Counted from the stretch's first letter, positions 16,601-24,252 are shown. The stretch is 36,871 nucleotides of DNA from an uncultured Collinsella sp. (GCA_902494565.1 CABUTN010000018.1:1-36871); one strand, 5' to 3'. The notes: generated by a model not told the origin, from the letters alone. A program made the numbers and translations.

Positions 16601-17969
16601 CCTGGAAGAGGGCTTTAATATTGCCGTATGCGGGGTCGTTGTTGCTACCCCAGGTTTTGCCCACCCAATCGTAGGCGAGCGAGCCGTACAGCTGTGTGGC
16701 GATATCCATCGTGAACAGCGGCGTACAGTGGTGGCGAAGGAGCTTGGTGTTCCTTGGATCGGTGCCCGAACCGGCACTCATGCTCTTGTACTGATTCCAC
16801 TTCCCCTCCATTTCGTCGAGGTAGCGGTTTGCCTGCTTGGCACCCGACTCGCGCGGCGACTTCTTCCAGTACTCCGGATCCGGATTACCCGAATCGTTCA
16901 TGTAGCCGACCGGTTTGTATCCTCCGCCAAACAGTACGTACCCGGCAAACGAGAAATCGAACAAAATGGGGAACGAGGGCATCCAGCAGGTGAACTTGTT
17001 GCCGCCGATGCCGGGAAACGATGCGGGGAAATCAAACGGAGTGATCTCTTGGTCCATGGTGGTGGGAATGATAGTGGTCGAGCCCGATTCCGCCTTTGCG
17101 GCCGGCGCGGTGACAACGGCCATGGGGGAGGAGAGCGTGTAGGTTTTACCCTGATAGTCGAGGACGAAGCGCAGCCTGCACCCTTCTTCCAGAAGGTTTG
17201 ACGCTGCATCGAGGAACTTGTCTTCGAGTGTGAACATTGCCAGATTATCCGCGCCCGATGCGCTGGCCTTGACTTGGCCAATCTGCGTGACGCTTTCGGG
17301 TGAGCTGCCCGCGGCAGGCGTCACTTTGTTGATGTGCAGCGTTGCCTGTCCACCCTGTGGCAGATGTGCCTGCACGGTAAAGGCGTGCGTATCGGGCTGT
17401 TCGTTTGCCGTGTCGTCCTTTGGCAATGCCATGAACGTGGCTTCAGCGTACTGGATGTCCCATTCGTCGAATGTGAGCTGGCGGAAGTACGGCTCGCCGT
17501 CGGAAAGCGGACGCGTTGGAGCGGTTATGGCGGTGCCGCCCTGGATACGCGCGAGGGGAATCTCGACATCGCGGTAGCCTGCCATGCTAATGGAGATGCC
17601 GCCGTTAAAGTCGTACGCGTCGAGAAGCGTTGCCTCGTCCACGTAGCCTTCCGAAAGCGGCGCGACCTCAAAGATGGCCGTGCCTTCGTCATCGGTAGTG
17701 GCGGTGAGCTGCTTGCCTGCGGCATAGCGCGATGTGAGTGTGACCTGGGCACCCGTGATGGGCGTATTCTTGTTGGCGACGTCGACCACGACCACACCGA
17801 ACATGGTGCGCGAGAGAACGAGCACCCTGAAGGGGTCTTTTTCGTCGGCATGGGCTTCGGTGGGCGCGAACGGCAATATGAAGGCGTTTGCGCTTCCCGG
17901 CACGCGCGGCAACATAACGCTCGCCAGCGAGGACGCTCCGGCAACAAGTAACGAACGGCGATCAAGCAT
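13602..17969 (-). CDS. Very large secreted, probably wall-anchored surface protein
   Basis: 1455 residues from the ATG at 17969 (GGGAG seven bases upstream); the longer upstream frame has no signal and overlaps the regulator gene, so I reject it. The N-terminus MLDRRSLLVAGASSLASV is a twin-arginine-like export signal, probably cut near SANA. Residues about 45-125 resemble a carboxypeptidase-regulatory/SpaA-type Ig fold (NTPITGAQVTLTSRY, DDEGTAIFEV). The central 1000 residues have no motif I recognise. A Gly/Ser-rich linker (about 1360-1400) precedes LAGTG at 1407-1411, an Ala-rich membrane helix and an Arg-rich tail: a sortase-like anchor with Ala in place of Pro. The pair CHCLQC near the middle could bind metal or form disulfides. 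A role in host or matrix contact is inferred only. Confidence 0.75.
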   Translation of the reverse strand: MLDRRSLLVAGASSLASVMLPRVPGSANAFILPFAPTEAHADEKDPFRVLVLSRTMFGVVVVDVANKNTPITGAQVTLTSRYAAGKQLTATTDDEGTAIFEVAPLSEGYVDEATLLDAYDFNGGISISMAGYRDVEIPLARIQGGTAITAPTRPLSDGEPYFRQLTFDEWDIQYAEATFMALPKDDTANEQPDTHAFTVQAHLPQGGQATLHINKVTPAAGSSPESVTQIGQVKASASGADNLAMFTLEDKFLDAASNLLEEGCRLRFVLDYQGKTYTLSSPMAVVTAPAAKAESGSTTIIPTTMDQEITPFDFPASFPGIGGNKFTCWMPSFPILFDFSFAGYVLFGGGYKPVGYMNDSGNPDPEYWKKSPRESGAKQANRYLDEMEGKWNQYKSMSAGSGTDPRNTKLLRHHCTPLFTMDIATQLYGSLAYDWVGKTWGSNNDPAYGNIKALFQVRTDLNWTEQFTLGPVPFFLNVNPWVLAKLALAVGAHTHGSGAAFFKNISLDYSNTSGSFTIQIGLAVTFGAGVAGVASSAVRGAASLTLFIGYEKADGHQLPRLRVGADVDVDVILQFVMFKWTTKAWSGSWPTLLDSWNMSVNNGNQYVLQRSELALGGDTPYTLDARFGTPSNIEAGGVPQFIASATIVTNAELLARAEVKAAVVNVAPVVRDWDQAVTRIELEADAESDDTGQIEHFVHTLIENGENAAPMYKYTHIGQARDAAADPNANSAGVSEDERGGIKPSSDNVLFAGVLSEAHMKLTVIAGVECLFRIASVRYGDNGRSRLVVHTKANGTWSAPMPVDFPLGFGEGDVERDGIFDYDFDVVEYTDGRENQDAYVLLVSGERPDGDNTLFDTASTAGILSVVRLRISNDGVRVMSHTSWRSISRGRLQEDGCHCLQCPRITVGKTLVDGRLSGAYLHRRGTTAEKALGSEAEVALECFTLWSDVSGDSLTFRQVLRFPQAPSSIELGAPENINGKMVVPVAYETTDGCGCASYAVIGQSIAGWGVMSPDATVPHAVPWPQHTGFLATVNEQLQHITWTRGASAFATQPVGAAGCGPASFSVSNNGRCVLYVENTDGKVGQTYDEEGNPVAVMGKHFRIFASTLAGDLFTEPFVMCELDHPVDQITTFLTSGGMLSALATHIVSAEKSEAELHGIEVPLVACATPTGAVATSGAVVPGAAGESFMVTVRNDGNTLLTAGTIDLYREGSSQPFSSASIGFGVSARMASIYDPELAEDASDNDMARVKYALETLGARFATHPLVADNGNAVLAPGCTAQFRMSFAIPESWSDDVGKRVTLYAKARNLVALDPVTLEEIRPGANSALGAVLHELHVPDAACERSEVQIGVCDSADTTGLHDAPMTADGDGGSSGGGTDEGGGAGGSSSGSGKDHGNNKRSGKAGALAGTGDVNAPLTAAAAALAAAGAGLVAYSARRTALEKDTANEGNSDRPR

Positions 17970-18126
17970 CTTTGGCTCCCGTCCCGCAGGTATCGGTGGA
18001 AATAATCCAATTTTGCGAGAAGGCGCCACGTGGCGGTAGTGCCGTTCGATGGCCAAAATGTCCAATTTGAGCGTGCGAAAGCGTCGGGCCCCCGGGACGC
18101 GTTCGATGCGCTTGGCAGTCCAGTCG

Positions 18127-19131
18127 CTAACGTAACATATGCGCGACCAGCTCGGCGCGTGTGCCGATGCCAAGCTTTGCGTATACGCCGGATAGGCGGT
18201 TTTTGACGGTGCCCGGCGATACTCCCATATGGCGTGCGATTTCGGCGTTGGTCCACCCACGACAGGCGAGCATGGCCATGGTGAATTCCGTGGTCGTTAG
18301 ATCGTCGGCCACGTCCTCGCCCGAATCGGGGTTGTGGATGCGCCGCCAACCGTAGCTGAATCGATACGTAATCTCGATGATGCGCGCGAAGTCGTCAGGG
18401 TATTGCGTTTTTAGACACGCCTCGATAAGCCCCTGCAAAAGGCCGTGGTGCTCGCCGATGAGTTCGATAAGGCCGTCGGGACGCGCAACGTCCCAAGCGG
18501 CTCCGAAGTGTGCCTTTGCGGCGTCGACGTCTTTGAGGCTCATGCAGGCCATGGAGGCTGCCAGGTGCAGGAACAGTTCCGAGATGGGATAGCTTCCCTG
18601 TTTCATAATCAGGGCATTTTCCGCCATGCCTAGGCTGCGGCCGTATTCGCCGCGCAGATACAAGGCGTGCGCCATCACGTAGCTGGCGAACAGGCGCAGG
18701 CCTTCGGGCAGATGCACCGCAAGTGGATAAAACTCTTCGGCAGAATACGGGGAAGGCAGATGTAGCAGGACGCTTGCGGCCGAGGCGAACAGGATATGCG
18801 TGGCGTGGACGGCGAGCGATTCTTCGTCGGTGGGCACATCAAGGATGCCCGCAAGGCACCGGCGGGCATCGGCGATACGGTTGAGCGACAGACTGGCATA
18901 TCCGCAGATAAAGCATGCGGAATAGCGCAGTGCGGGGTCGGTGGCGTCAAGATAGGGGCGTGCTGCCTCGGCGGCGAGAGCGGCCTGTCCGCGAAAGTAC
19001 AGCGCTTCTGCCGTGGCGATGGTGCGTGAATCGGGGCCGGAAATGCCTGCAACCGCATCGTCAATCTGCCCCGGCACAAAGGCGGTGCACATCAACGGCA
19101 TGGGAACGCGTGGGTAGCCATCGCAGTCCAT
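18127..19131 (-). CDS. LuxR-family transcriptional regulator with TPR-like N-terminus
   Basis: 334 residues from the ATG at 19131 (GGGAG upstream). The open frame continues further upstream but runs through a decayed exonuclease in other frames. The last 60 residues are a LuxR/NarL helix-turn-helix: LTTTEFTMAMLACRGWTNAEIARHMGVSPGTVKNRLSGVYAKLGI. The first 250 residues are helical, Ala/Leu-rich repeats resembling TPR units (FRGQAALAAEAARPYL, ALYLRGEYGRSLGMAENAL), with no receiver domain and no P-loop. This layout is typical of Coriobacteriia LuxR regulators placed next to surface or transport genes. It lies 157 bp ahead of the surface protein in the same direction and is its probable regulator, by position. 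Confidence 0.85.
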   Translation of the reverse strand: MDCDGYPRVPMPLMCTAFVPGQIDDAVAGISGPDSRTIATAEALYFRGQAALAAEAARPYLDATDPALRYSACFICGYASLSLNRIADARRCLAGILDVPTDEESLAVHATHILFASAASVLLHLPSPYSAEEFYPLAVHLPEGLRLFASYVMAHALYLRGEYGRSLGMAENALIMKQGSYPISELFLHLAASMACMSLKDVDAAKAHFGAAWDVARPDGLIELIGEHHGLLQGLIEACLKTQYPDDFARIIEITYRFSYGWRRIHNPDSGEDVADDLTTTEFTMAMLACRGWTNAEIARHMGVSPGTVKNRLSGVYAKLGIGTRAELVAHMLR

Positions 19132-19161
19132 CTTCCATCTCCCAACAGCTGGCAACAATAG

Positions 19162-19278
19162 CAGCAATTGTACTCCTGTTGCTCGGAACTGGAATTTGTG
19201 GGCCTTGCCTACGATTATGCCGAACGTATAAAGGAAGAGCCTATTGGCGATGCTCCCAAGGTGGTTACCGAAGCCTAG
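19162..19278 (+). pseudogene. Short orphan C-terminal reading frame
   Basis: A frame open from a stop at 19159-19161 reads, from about 19190, LEFVGLAYDYAERIKEEP and then IGDAPKVVTEA before its TAG. The composition is protein-like and unlike antisense shadow, but there is no start with a ribosome site. It is convergent with the exonuclease relic, and the two stops share CTAG. I do not recognise the family. Confidence 0.3.
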
Positions 19279-19654
19279 CTGACCTCGATATTCGGAAAAA
19301 TTGCCACCCCTGCAAAAAGCTCTGTCGCAGCGATGGGAAACGCATCTTCTGGGCATTCCGGCGTCTCCAGCCAGCGCTGGACTGCTGCTGTCGCCTGCGC
19401 GTTGGCGAGCGGGGCGTGGGGACCGTCCGGCAACCAGCGGTGACGGGCGAGCCCTGCCGCGTGCGTGGCCTCCATCGGCGTAGACCCATGACCCGCATGG
19501 CATCGGAGAAGTCCACCATGGCGTCCAGGACCTTACCGTCCGGCATGTCCAGCCTAGCGGCTCTCTTGAACCCGAGGTCGAAGGGGGCGTTGTACAGGGC
19601 ATATGGGGCCGAGTGGAAGTGGGTCAAAAGAGCGTTACTTGACGTTTCATGCAT
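19275..19654 (-). pseudogene. DnaQ-like 3'-5' exonuclease relic, frameshifted
   Basis: On the minus strand one frame gives ALYNAPFDLGFKRAARL...KVLDAMVDFSDAMR (from 19654), matching the ExoII region of DEDDh exonucleases. After a shift near 19480 a second frame gives HRWLPDGPHAPLANAQATAAVQRWLE to a stop at 19275, matching the ExoIII region (normally H-x4-D, AL-x-DA). The ExoIII aspartate is asparagine here. The ExoI part is missing. It is two-fold broken and surely inactive. Confidence 0.6.
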
Positions 19655-19720
19655 AATGCCAACCGCCCCGCGACATCACGTTCGCAGCGCGCAGGGGCCG
19701 GAGAATCTTCGCGATGAGAG

Positions 19721-19771
19721 TTGACGTCTAATACCTTGCATCGTATAGTGTGTATAGCACAGTATATGACG
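19721..19771 (+). promoter_or_regulatory. Promoter and PadR operator
   Basis: TTGACG (19721-19726) and TATAGT (19744-19749) are 17 bp apart. An imperfect dyad TATAGTGTG (19744-19752) / CACAGTATA (19758-19766) covers the -10 box and start point, as expected for PadR autorepression. Confidence 0.75.
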
Positions 19772-19786
19772 AGAGGAGGTGTGCGG

Positions 19787-20107
19787 ATGGAGGCACAGAT
19801 GAAGCGCGGCTTCCTGGAGGCCTGCGTGCTCGCGGCCGTCTCCGGCGAGGAGTCCTATGGCTACCAGATCGTGAAGGACGTACCGGCGAGCATGGGGCTC
19901 ACGGAGTCGACGCTCTACCCGCTGCTCAAGCGCCTGGAGAAGGCCGGGTGCATCACGGCGCGCTCTGCCGAGCACAACGGGCGGCTGCGCCGGTACTACC
20001 GCATCACGGACGACGGGCGAGCGCGCATCGAGGAGTTCCTGGCCGAGTGGCCGTCCGTACGGGAGATTTACGCATACGTTGAGGGGGCGCACCATGACGC
20101 GCGATGA
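19787..20107 (+). CDS. PadR-family transcriptional regulator
   Basis: 106 residues from the ATG at 19787 (GAGGAGGT seven bases upstream). The winged helix is complete: MKRGFLEACVLAAVSGEESYGYQIVKD, then LTESTLYPLLKRLEKAGCITAR with the RRYYRITDDGRARIEEF wing. It lacks the long C-terminal dimer helices of the larger PadR proteins, as usual in the s2 group that controls DUF1700/DUF4097 membrane operons. PadR proteins repress their own operon and are released by small hydrophobic or envelope stress ligands. The DUF1700 gene overlaps its end by 14 bp, so the two are coupled. Confidence 0.92.
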   Translation: MEAQMKRGFLEACVLAAVSGEESYGYQIVKDVPASMGLTESTLYPLLKRLEKAGCITARSAEHNGRLRRYYRITDDGRARIEEFLAEWPSVREIYAYVEGAHHDAR

Positions 20108-20717
20108 GTTTCTGGGCCGGTTGGGCGAGCTGCTCGCCTGTCTGCCGGCCGAGCAGGTGGAGGAGACCAAGGCGTTCTATGCGGAGGCCATCGCCGACCG
20201 CATGGAGGACGGTATGTGCGAGGAGGAGGCCGTGGCCGCCATGGGCACGCCCGGCGAGGTGGCGGAGGCCACGCTCGACGACCTGCCCGCCGTGCCGCGC
20301 GCGATCGCGAGGACGCGCCGGCGCAGCACCGCGCTGCTGTGGGTGCTGACCATCGTGGGCTCCCCGGTGTGGGTGCCGCTGCTCGCCGCCTTCGCCGCCG
20401 TGGCCGTCATGGTCTATATCTGCATCTGGGTGCTGGCGCTCTGCGTGTGGATCGTCGCGGCGGCACTCGGGGGCGTGGGCGTAGTTGGGCTCCTGCTTGC
20501 CGTAAGCGGCGTCACCATCGGCCACTTCCCGTACGCCCTCGCCTCGGCGGGCGTGGGGCTCGGCCTCGTCGGCGTGGCGCTCTTCGTTGGCGCTGGCGCT
20601 TGGGCAGCCTCAAAACAAATTGCGCGCCTCTCGGCGCTCTGGGCGAGGAAGGCCGCCTCGCCCTTCTGGAAGGGTAAGGGCGAGAAGGGCGGCGCTGCCG
20701 CGCATCTCGCGGCGTAG
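20094..20717 (+). CDS. DUF1700 (HAAS-domain) membrane protein
   Basis: 207 residues, ATG at 20094 inside the end of the PadR gene. Residues 1-65 are the helical HAAS domain (MTRDEFLGRLGELLACLP, FYAEAIADRMEDG, EEEAVAAMGTPGEVA). Then come three or four hydrophobic helices (LLWVLTIVGSPVWVPLLAAFA, VYICIWVLALCVWIVAAALG, and two more) and a basic cytoplasmic tail. Proteins of this type are always encoded next to a PadR regulator and are thought to sense or relay envelope stress. The biochemical activity is not known. Confidence 0.9.
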   Translation: MTRDEFLGRLGELLACLPAEQVEETKAFYAEAIADRMEDGMCEEEAVAAMGTPGEVAEATLDDLPAVPRAIARTRRRSTALLWVLTIVGSPVWVPLLAAFAAVAVMVYICIWVLALCVWIVAAALGGVGVVGLLLAVSGVTIGHFPYALASAGVGLGLVGVALFVGAGAWAASKQIARLSALWARKAASPFWKGKGEKGGAAAHLAA

Positions 20718-20732
20718 AAAGGAGTGAGTACC

Positions 20733-20987
20733 ATGACCAGCGCGAAGAAGATCTACCTCGCCGTGGCGGGCGGGCTCGTTGCCGCGGGTGTTGTCCTTGC
20801 GGGTATTGGCTTTATCGCTTCGGGTTTCGACTCGGCCGTGTTCACAACCCAAATCGACACGCGCGACAGCACCATCGTGCTCGGCGGCATCGAGGTGGAC
20901 GAACACGAGAGTATCCCGTTCATCAGCCAGCTCGCCAATCTGGGCGAGATTGACACCTCCGACGTCGCGGATCCCGCCGCGCCCTAG
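20733..20987 (+). CDS. Small single-span protein, probably truncated third gene of the PadR operon
   Basis: 84 residues from the ATG at 20733 with AAAGGAG. One membrane helix (YLAVAGGLVAAGVVLAGIGFIASGF) is followed by a short extracytoplasmic part ending DVADPAAP. In intact operons of this kind the third gene usually encodes a membrane-anchored DUF4097 beta-helix protein of over 200 residues. Only the anchor and first strands are present here, so this may be a shortened or naturally small version. A lost C-terminus is suggested by LNLYATGPKPV in the non-coding region that follows. Confidence 0.6.
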   Translation: MTSAKKIYLAVAGGLVAAGVVLAGIGFIASGFDSAVFTTQIDTRDSTIVLGGIEVDEHESIPFISQLANLGEIDTSDVADPAAP

Positions 20988-21147
20988 GCGCAGCGACCCG
21001 GGCGCTCTGCCCGCCAAGCTGCGTAAGCCGGCGAAACCCGAACCTCAACCTCTACGCAACTGGCCCCAAGCCTGTGCCGATTCGCTCTCAGCGCCGCGCG
21101 GGGGCCCGTGACGCATGCCCAAAAAAGTACGAGGAGAAAGGAACGCG

Positions 21148-21243
21148 ATGACGACAGCCACGCCCTTCCGCCTTCACGGGGCCACGCAGGACCGGAAGCG
21201 ACTGGGCCGTGCGGTGGGGCTGTGCTTGGATTGGCTACACTGA
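21148..21243 (+). pseudogene. PspC-domain gene relic
   Basis: An ATG at 21148 with GGAGAAAGGAA upstream opens a 31-codon frame, MTTATPFRLHGATQDRKRLG..., that stops at 21241. The pattern RL-x4-DRK-x2-G is the start of a PspC domain, whose core (GVCGGLA-type) is missing. PspC proteins belong with PadR/DUF1700 operons, so this is probably the decayed fourth gene. From here to 21399 I see no further gene. Confidence 0.45.
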
Positions 21244-21399
21244 TATGGACAGTTCCGTGAGGGGCGCGAGAGACGGGACTCCGGGGAGATCTTCGAGGAG
21301 GAGTACCTCGACTGGAAGTGCGGGTTCAGTGGAGCATGAACCTAATCTCTGTCTCTCTTGCTTTTTTGATTTGTTGAGAAGCCGGCATTTGGGGACATT

Positions 21400-22083
21400 T
21401 TGGATAGCGAACAGTTCAAACAAGAAGCTGAGAAAATAGAACAAAGCCTGAGTGCCTTGAGAGTCGCCGAGTGCAATGCAGTGATTCCCTTCATGAACGG
21501 CGACTTTACCCAATGGGATCTATATCTGGCATCCTCCTCTGAGTATGCGATGAGACTGATAGACGGATTCATCTCCATGCTCGAGTCGAGGAATCTTGTT
21601 TGCGTCGCCCAGCTTCTCCGCGCACAGGTTGGAGTCTGCCTGCGGACATTCGCGTTATTCGCCGCCGAAGACCAGGATGACTTTCTCAAGCAGGTGTTTC
21701 AAGGTGTGCCTGTGAACAAGCTGAAAGATTTCTCGGGTGAGAAGATGTCCGATGGAAGACTTCAAGACTTACTCGAGAAGTCCGATCCAAAGGTAAAAGA
21801 TGTATATAAGATGACGTCTGGATTCGTCCACTTCTCCACTGATATTCTGCCGAGCATGGGTGTGCCTGGGGAGGGCTATGAGGTCGAGTTTAATTTTGGA
21901 GCCGAGCCCAACGAGAGAAACAATGCGCCTCTCGTGGAATGCGGCAAGGCGTTCTGCCACTATGTCGACCTGCATCTCCAGATGCTCCATAAGGTGATTG
22001 CTTCGGATGAATGGTATGCCGATCGATTCCGTATCGATTCCGATGGTCCTGCAGACGAAGCCTCGGAAAGCGAGAAGGTGTAG
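21400..22083 (+). CDS. Hypothetical helical protein
   Basis: 227 residues. The only usable start is TTG at 21400, with a poor ribosome site (GGGGAC). The protein is mostly helical and cytoplasmic: EYAMRLIDGFISMLESRNLVCVAQLLRAQVGVCLRTFALFAAED, then VNKLKDF and KDVYKMTSGFVHFS. The arrangement, a pair of helices with Arg followed by a late F-V-H-F-S helix, resembles HEPN- and DUF5677-like proteins found near defence and mobile regions, but I cannot assign the family firmly. It stands alone between relics, and its codon use is less GC-biased than its neighbours, consistent with acquisition. Confidence 0.6.
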   Translation: MDSEQFKQEAEKIEQSLSALRVAECNAVIPFMNGDFTQWDLYLASSSEYAMRLIDGFISMLESRNLVCVAQLLRAQVGVCLRTFALFAAEDQDDFLKQVFQGVPVNKLKDFSGEKMSDGRLQDLLEKSDPKVKDVYKMTSGFVHFSTDILPSMGVPGEGYEVEFNFGAEPNERNNAPLVECGKAFCHYVDLHLQMLHKVIASDEWYADRFRIDSDGPADEASESEKV

Positions 22084-22345
22084 GTCGAACGCATTGACGC
22101 CGCCTTGACAGCATCCCGATATGATAACGAATGGGAGGTTCCCTGCGAAATGTGCGCCTCTGTATATTCTCGCTAGGAAGCCCTCGACCGATAAGGCATC
22201 GTTGAGTTCAATTTGAGTTCAGCTCGGGTGCCCGAAAATCGCCCAACTCTAATAAAAGGGGAGACGACGGTACACCACGTAGACGAGAGGCTATGGAAGT
22301 GCACGATTTGATTATATTGGCGCGCTAAACCGCCCCCGCCGCCCA
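22084..22345. other. Intergenic stretch without gene
   Basis: 262 bp with many stops in all frames. The only structure seen is TTGAGTTCA repeated at 22202-22210 and 22213-22221, an 11-bp period. Confidence 0.5.
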
Positions 22346-22566
22346 ACTTGAACTCCGCTCACGCGTGTATGGGGCTGCGAGAGGTAACGGCCTGCGGCCT
22401 CCTCTGCGTGCTCGATGATATCTTCGAGCATGCCGGGCATGGCGGAGACATTCGCTGCAATCCAGCCGTGTTCAAGCGCCGTTTCGGATAGGAGCGAGAG
22501 GGGGCCGTCTTGTCCGTTTCCCTTGCAGCCGTAAAGATGGTTGACAGTTTGGGGTCTCCCGGGTCT
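22346..22566 (-). pseudogene. Relic of the AAA ATPase (second copy)
   Basis: About 220 bp closely resembling 4700-4915 of the intact ATPase gene, in the same orientation, with long identical blocks (for example around 22415-22440 and 22460-22485). It corresponds to residues about 36-106, including the Walker A loop, which is ruined (GARGTGKT has become roughly GCKGNGQD). A one-base deletion near 22501 also shifts the frame. No start, promoter or C-terminal half remains. Confidence 0.8.
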
Positions 22567-22609
22567 TTAGCTTTTACCGCGCTAGGTGCCTCATGGAAAC
22601 TGTTGGACT

Positions 22610-22657
22610 TTAATCAGACAGACCCAGCATGTCGTTTTCCTCCATGAGGACATCGGC
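22610..22657 (-). pseudogene. Relic of the 3' end of a parC-like gene
   Basis: On the minus strand the bases read ALM/VLM-type text followed by EENDMLGLSD and a stop, matching the last residues of the intact ParC in this window (LMKENDMPSLFD). The block GCATGTCGTTTTCCT is identical in both. It stands 40 bp upstream (in minus-strand sense) of the ATPase relic, the same order as the intact parC-ATPase pair. Confidence 0.7.
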
Positions 22658-22659
22658 TA

Positions 22660-23112
22660 AAACCGCAACACCTATGCTTGTTTAAGCAAACCTCCTGATA
22701 GTCATGGAACTGCTGTATCCCGACATGCAGGACGTCGTTCGGCTTAAACACCGGATGCCGCATCCGCGAAACGAGTTGCGGTGCACCCTGTCCCAAAATG
22801 CTGCCAAGTACCATGGCGTGAACGTTGGGGCAGCCATCATTCAGCGTGGATACATCCGGATGCGCATAGATCCAGACGATTCCAACGTTCTCGTATTTCC
22901 CGTGCAGGTAATCGAGGAGGGCAAGCGACACCATACAGTTGCCGCCGACGGTCACGACTCTGTCGGGGGTTTTCTTCCGTAAGCTTCCTCTGCGCATCCT
23001 GAATCCCCGCCAGGACTTCGTCCTCGGCATAGATGCGAACTGCCTCCCATTTCTCATGTCCAAGTTTTGGGACGCGTTTCACAATGCCGAGTGGGACCCC
23101 TGGACAGTCGGA
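22660..23112 (-). pseudogene. Arginase/ureohydrolase-family relic
   Basis: Two minus-strand frames join into an arginase-like text. GIVKRVPKLGHEKWEAVRIYAEDEVLAG comes first (from about 23100). After a shift near 22975 come TPDRVVTVGGNCMVSLALLDYL, GIVWIYAHPDVST and HAMVLGSILGQGAPQL, then VLHVGIQQFHDYQEVCL. The metal motif IDAHPD has become IYAHPD. Both ends are missing, and the C-terminus runs into the parC relic. It begins directly after the histidine kinase stop. Confidence 0.7.
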
Positions 23113-24252
23113 TCACGTGGTGGCCCCCTTTGGAAGGCTTACGAGCATGGTGGTCCCGTTCTCGGAACTTGTTTCGACCTCTACCGTGCCACCGTGAAGC
23201 GCTGCAATCTCCCAAACGAGCGCTAGCCCGAGTCCTGCGCCGCCGTATGCCCTGCTGCGGGATTTGTCTAGACGAAAGAACGGCTGGAAGATGCTTTCTC
23301 GGTACTGCTTGGGTATTCCCGGTCCCTCATCTTTGACTCGCAGGAGCACATGGCTGTCGCTGTCGCTGATGGAGACGTTGACAGTCGAGCCGGAGCGGCT
23401 GTAACGGATGGCGTTTTCGACCAGATTGAACACCAGCCGATAGAGGAGCGTGTCGCTCCCGATTACTAAAGCGTCTCCAGCACAATTGAGGGCTATGCCC
23501 TTATTCTCGGCAAGTGGCGCAAGGTCGGTGAGGACCTCTTCGGACAGGGGACCAAGTTCCACATCGTCCTCGCAAGGAACGCTGCGGAGCTCACTCATCT
23601 CGAGCAACACCTTGGTCATCCGCGACATTCGCTCAGTTTGTTCTTGTAGCAGGCCGAGCAGCTCGGCCGTTTCGGGTTGCAAACCGGAGCGCTCGGAAAT
23701 GAATAGTTCAATCTGTGCTTGCATAAGGGCGAGCGGGGTGCGCAGCTCGTGTGCGGCGTTGCCGGTAAACTGACGCTGTGCAGAGAACCCTTCGCCAAGA
23801 CGGGCGATCATGTCGTTGAAAGAGGCACTGCATCGTTGTAGCTCGGTGGGCACATCTTCACTGAGTCTGATTTCGCTTAGGTTGTCAGGCTGCACACGCT
23901 CAACCTGGGCGGCAAAAGCCCGTAGCGGTTTGAGCGCACGGCCGCTCACAAAGTATGCCAGCACGCCGCCAAGGAGTGTGACTCCAGCCGTGATGTACCA
24001 GGCTGTCGTGCCAAAAGACTCTTGTGCGTCGTTTACGACGATTGTGACCTTGTCATCGAGGGCCGTTTTCGTTGGGTCGAACACCTGGGGCGAATCCGTG
24101 CCGGCAGCGTTAAAGGCCGAGATGTCGCTGCCGATGGCATCCATGTAGCGCATGCCCGTATAGCCGACCAGGCAGTTCGTCAGCACGCATGCCGCACACG
24201 TGAGCAGCGCCGTCATAATCGTTATGCGCCATTGCAGCGAAAGCCTTTTCAT
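23113..24252 (-). CDS. Sensor histidine kinase
   Basis: 379 residues. The ATG at 24252 overlaps the response regulator stop by 4 bp (ATGA), so the two are translationally coupled. Two membrane helices (about 9-32 and 84-104) flank an extracytoplasmic domain of about 50 residues. A HAMP linker (SGRALKPLRAFAAQVERV) follows. The H-box is AAHELRTPLALM, the N-box NLVENAIRYS, and the G boxes are DEGPGIP and GGAGLGLAL. This is an orthodox HisKA/HATPase_c kinase. The divergent redox genes at 25014-27056 are the obvious candidates for its regulon, by position. Confidence 0.95.
   Translation of the reverse strand: MKRLSLQWRITIMTALLTCAACVLTNCLVGYTGMRYMDAIGSDISAFNAAGTDSPQVFDPTKTALDDKVTIVVNDAQESFGTTAWYITAGVTLLGGVLAYFVSGRALKPLRAFAAQVERVQPDNLSEIRLSEDVPTELQRCSASFNDMIARLGEGFSAQRQFTGNAAHELRTPLALMQAQIELFISERSGLQPETAELLGLLQEQTERMSRMTKVLLEMSELRSVPCEDDVELGPLSEEVLTDLAPLAENKGIALNCAGDALVIGSDTLLYRLVFNLVENAIRYSRSGSTVNVSISDSDSHVLLRVKDEGPGIPKQYRESIFQPFFRLDKSRSRAYGGAGLGLALVWEIAALHGGTVEVETSSENGTTMLVSLPKGATT

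Noticed and set aside
17970..18260. N-terminal extension of the surface protein frame
   Set aside because: It would hide the export signal and overlap the LuxR gene; the internal ATG has a good ribosome site and a signal peptide.
19132..19602. N-terminal extension of the LuxR regulator frame
   Set aside because: It is out-of-frame reading through the exonuclease relic and non-coding DNA; the ATG at 19131 has a ribosome site.
22084..22130. Possible promoter TTGACA...TATGAT
   Set aside because: The two boxes are only 9 bp apart, too close for a sigma-70 promoter, and no gene follows.
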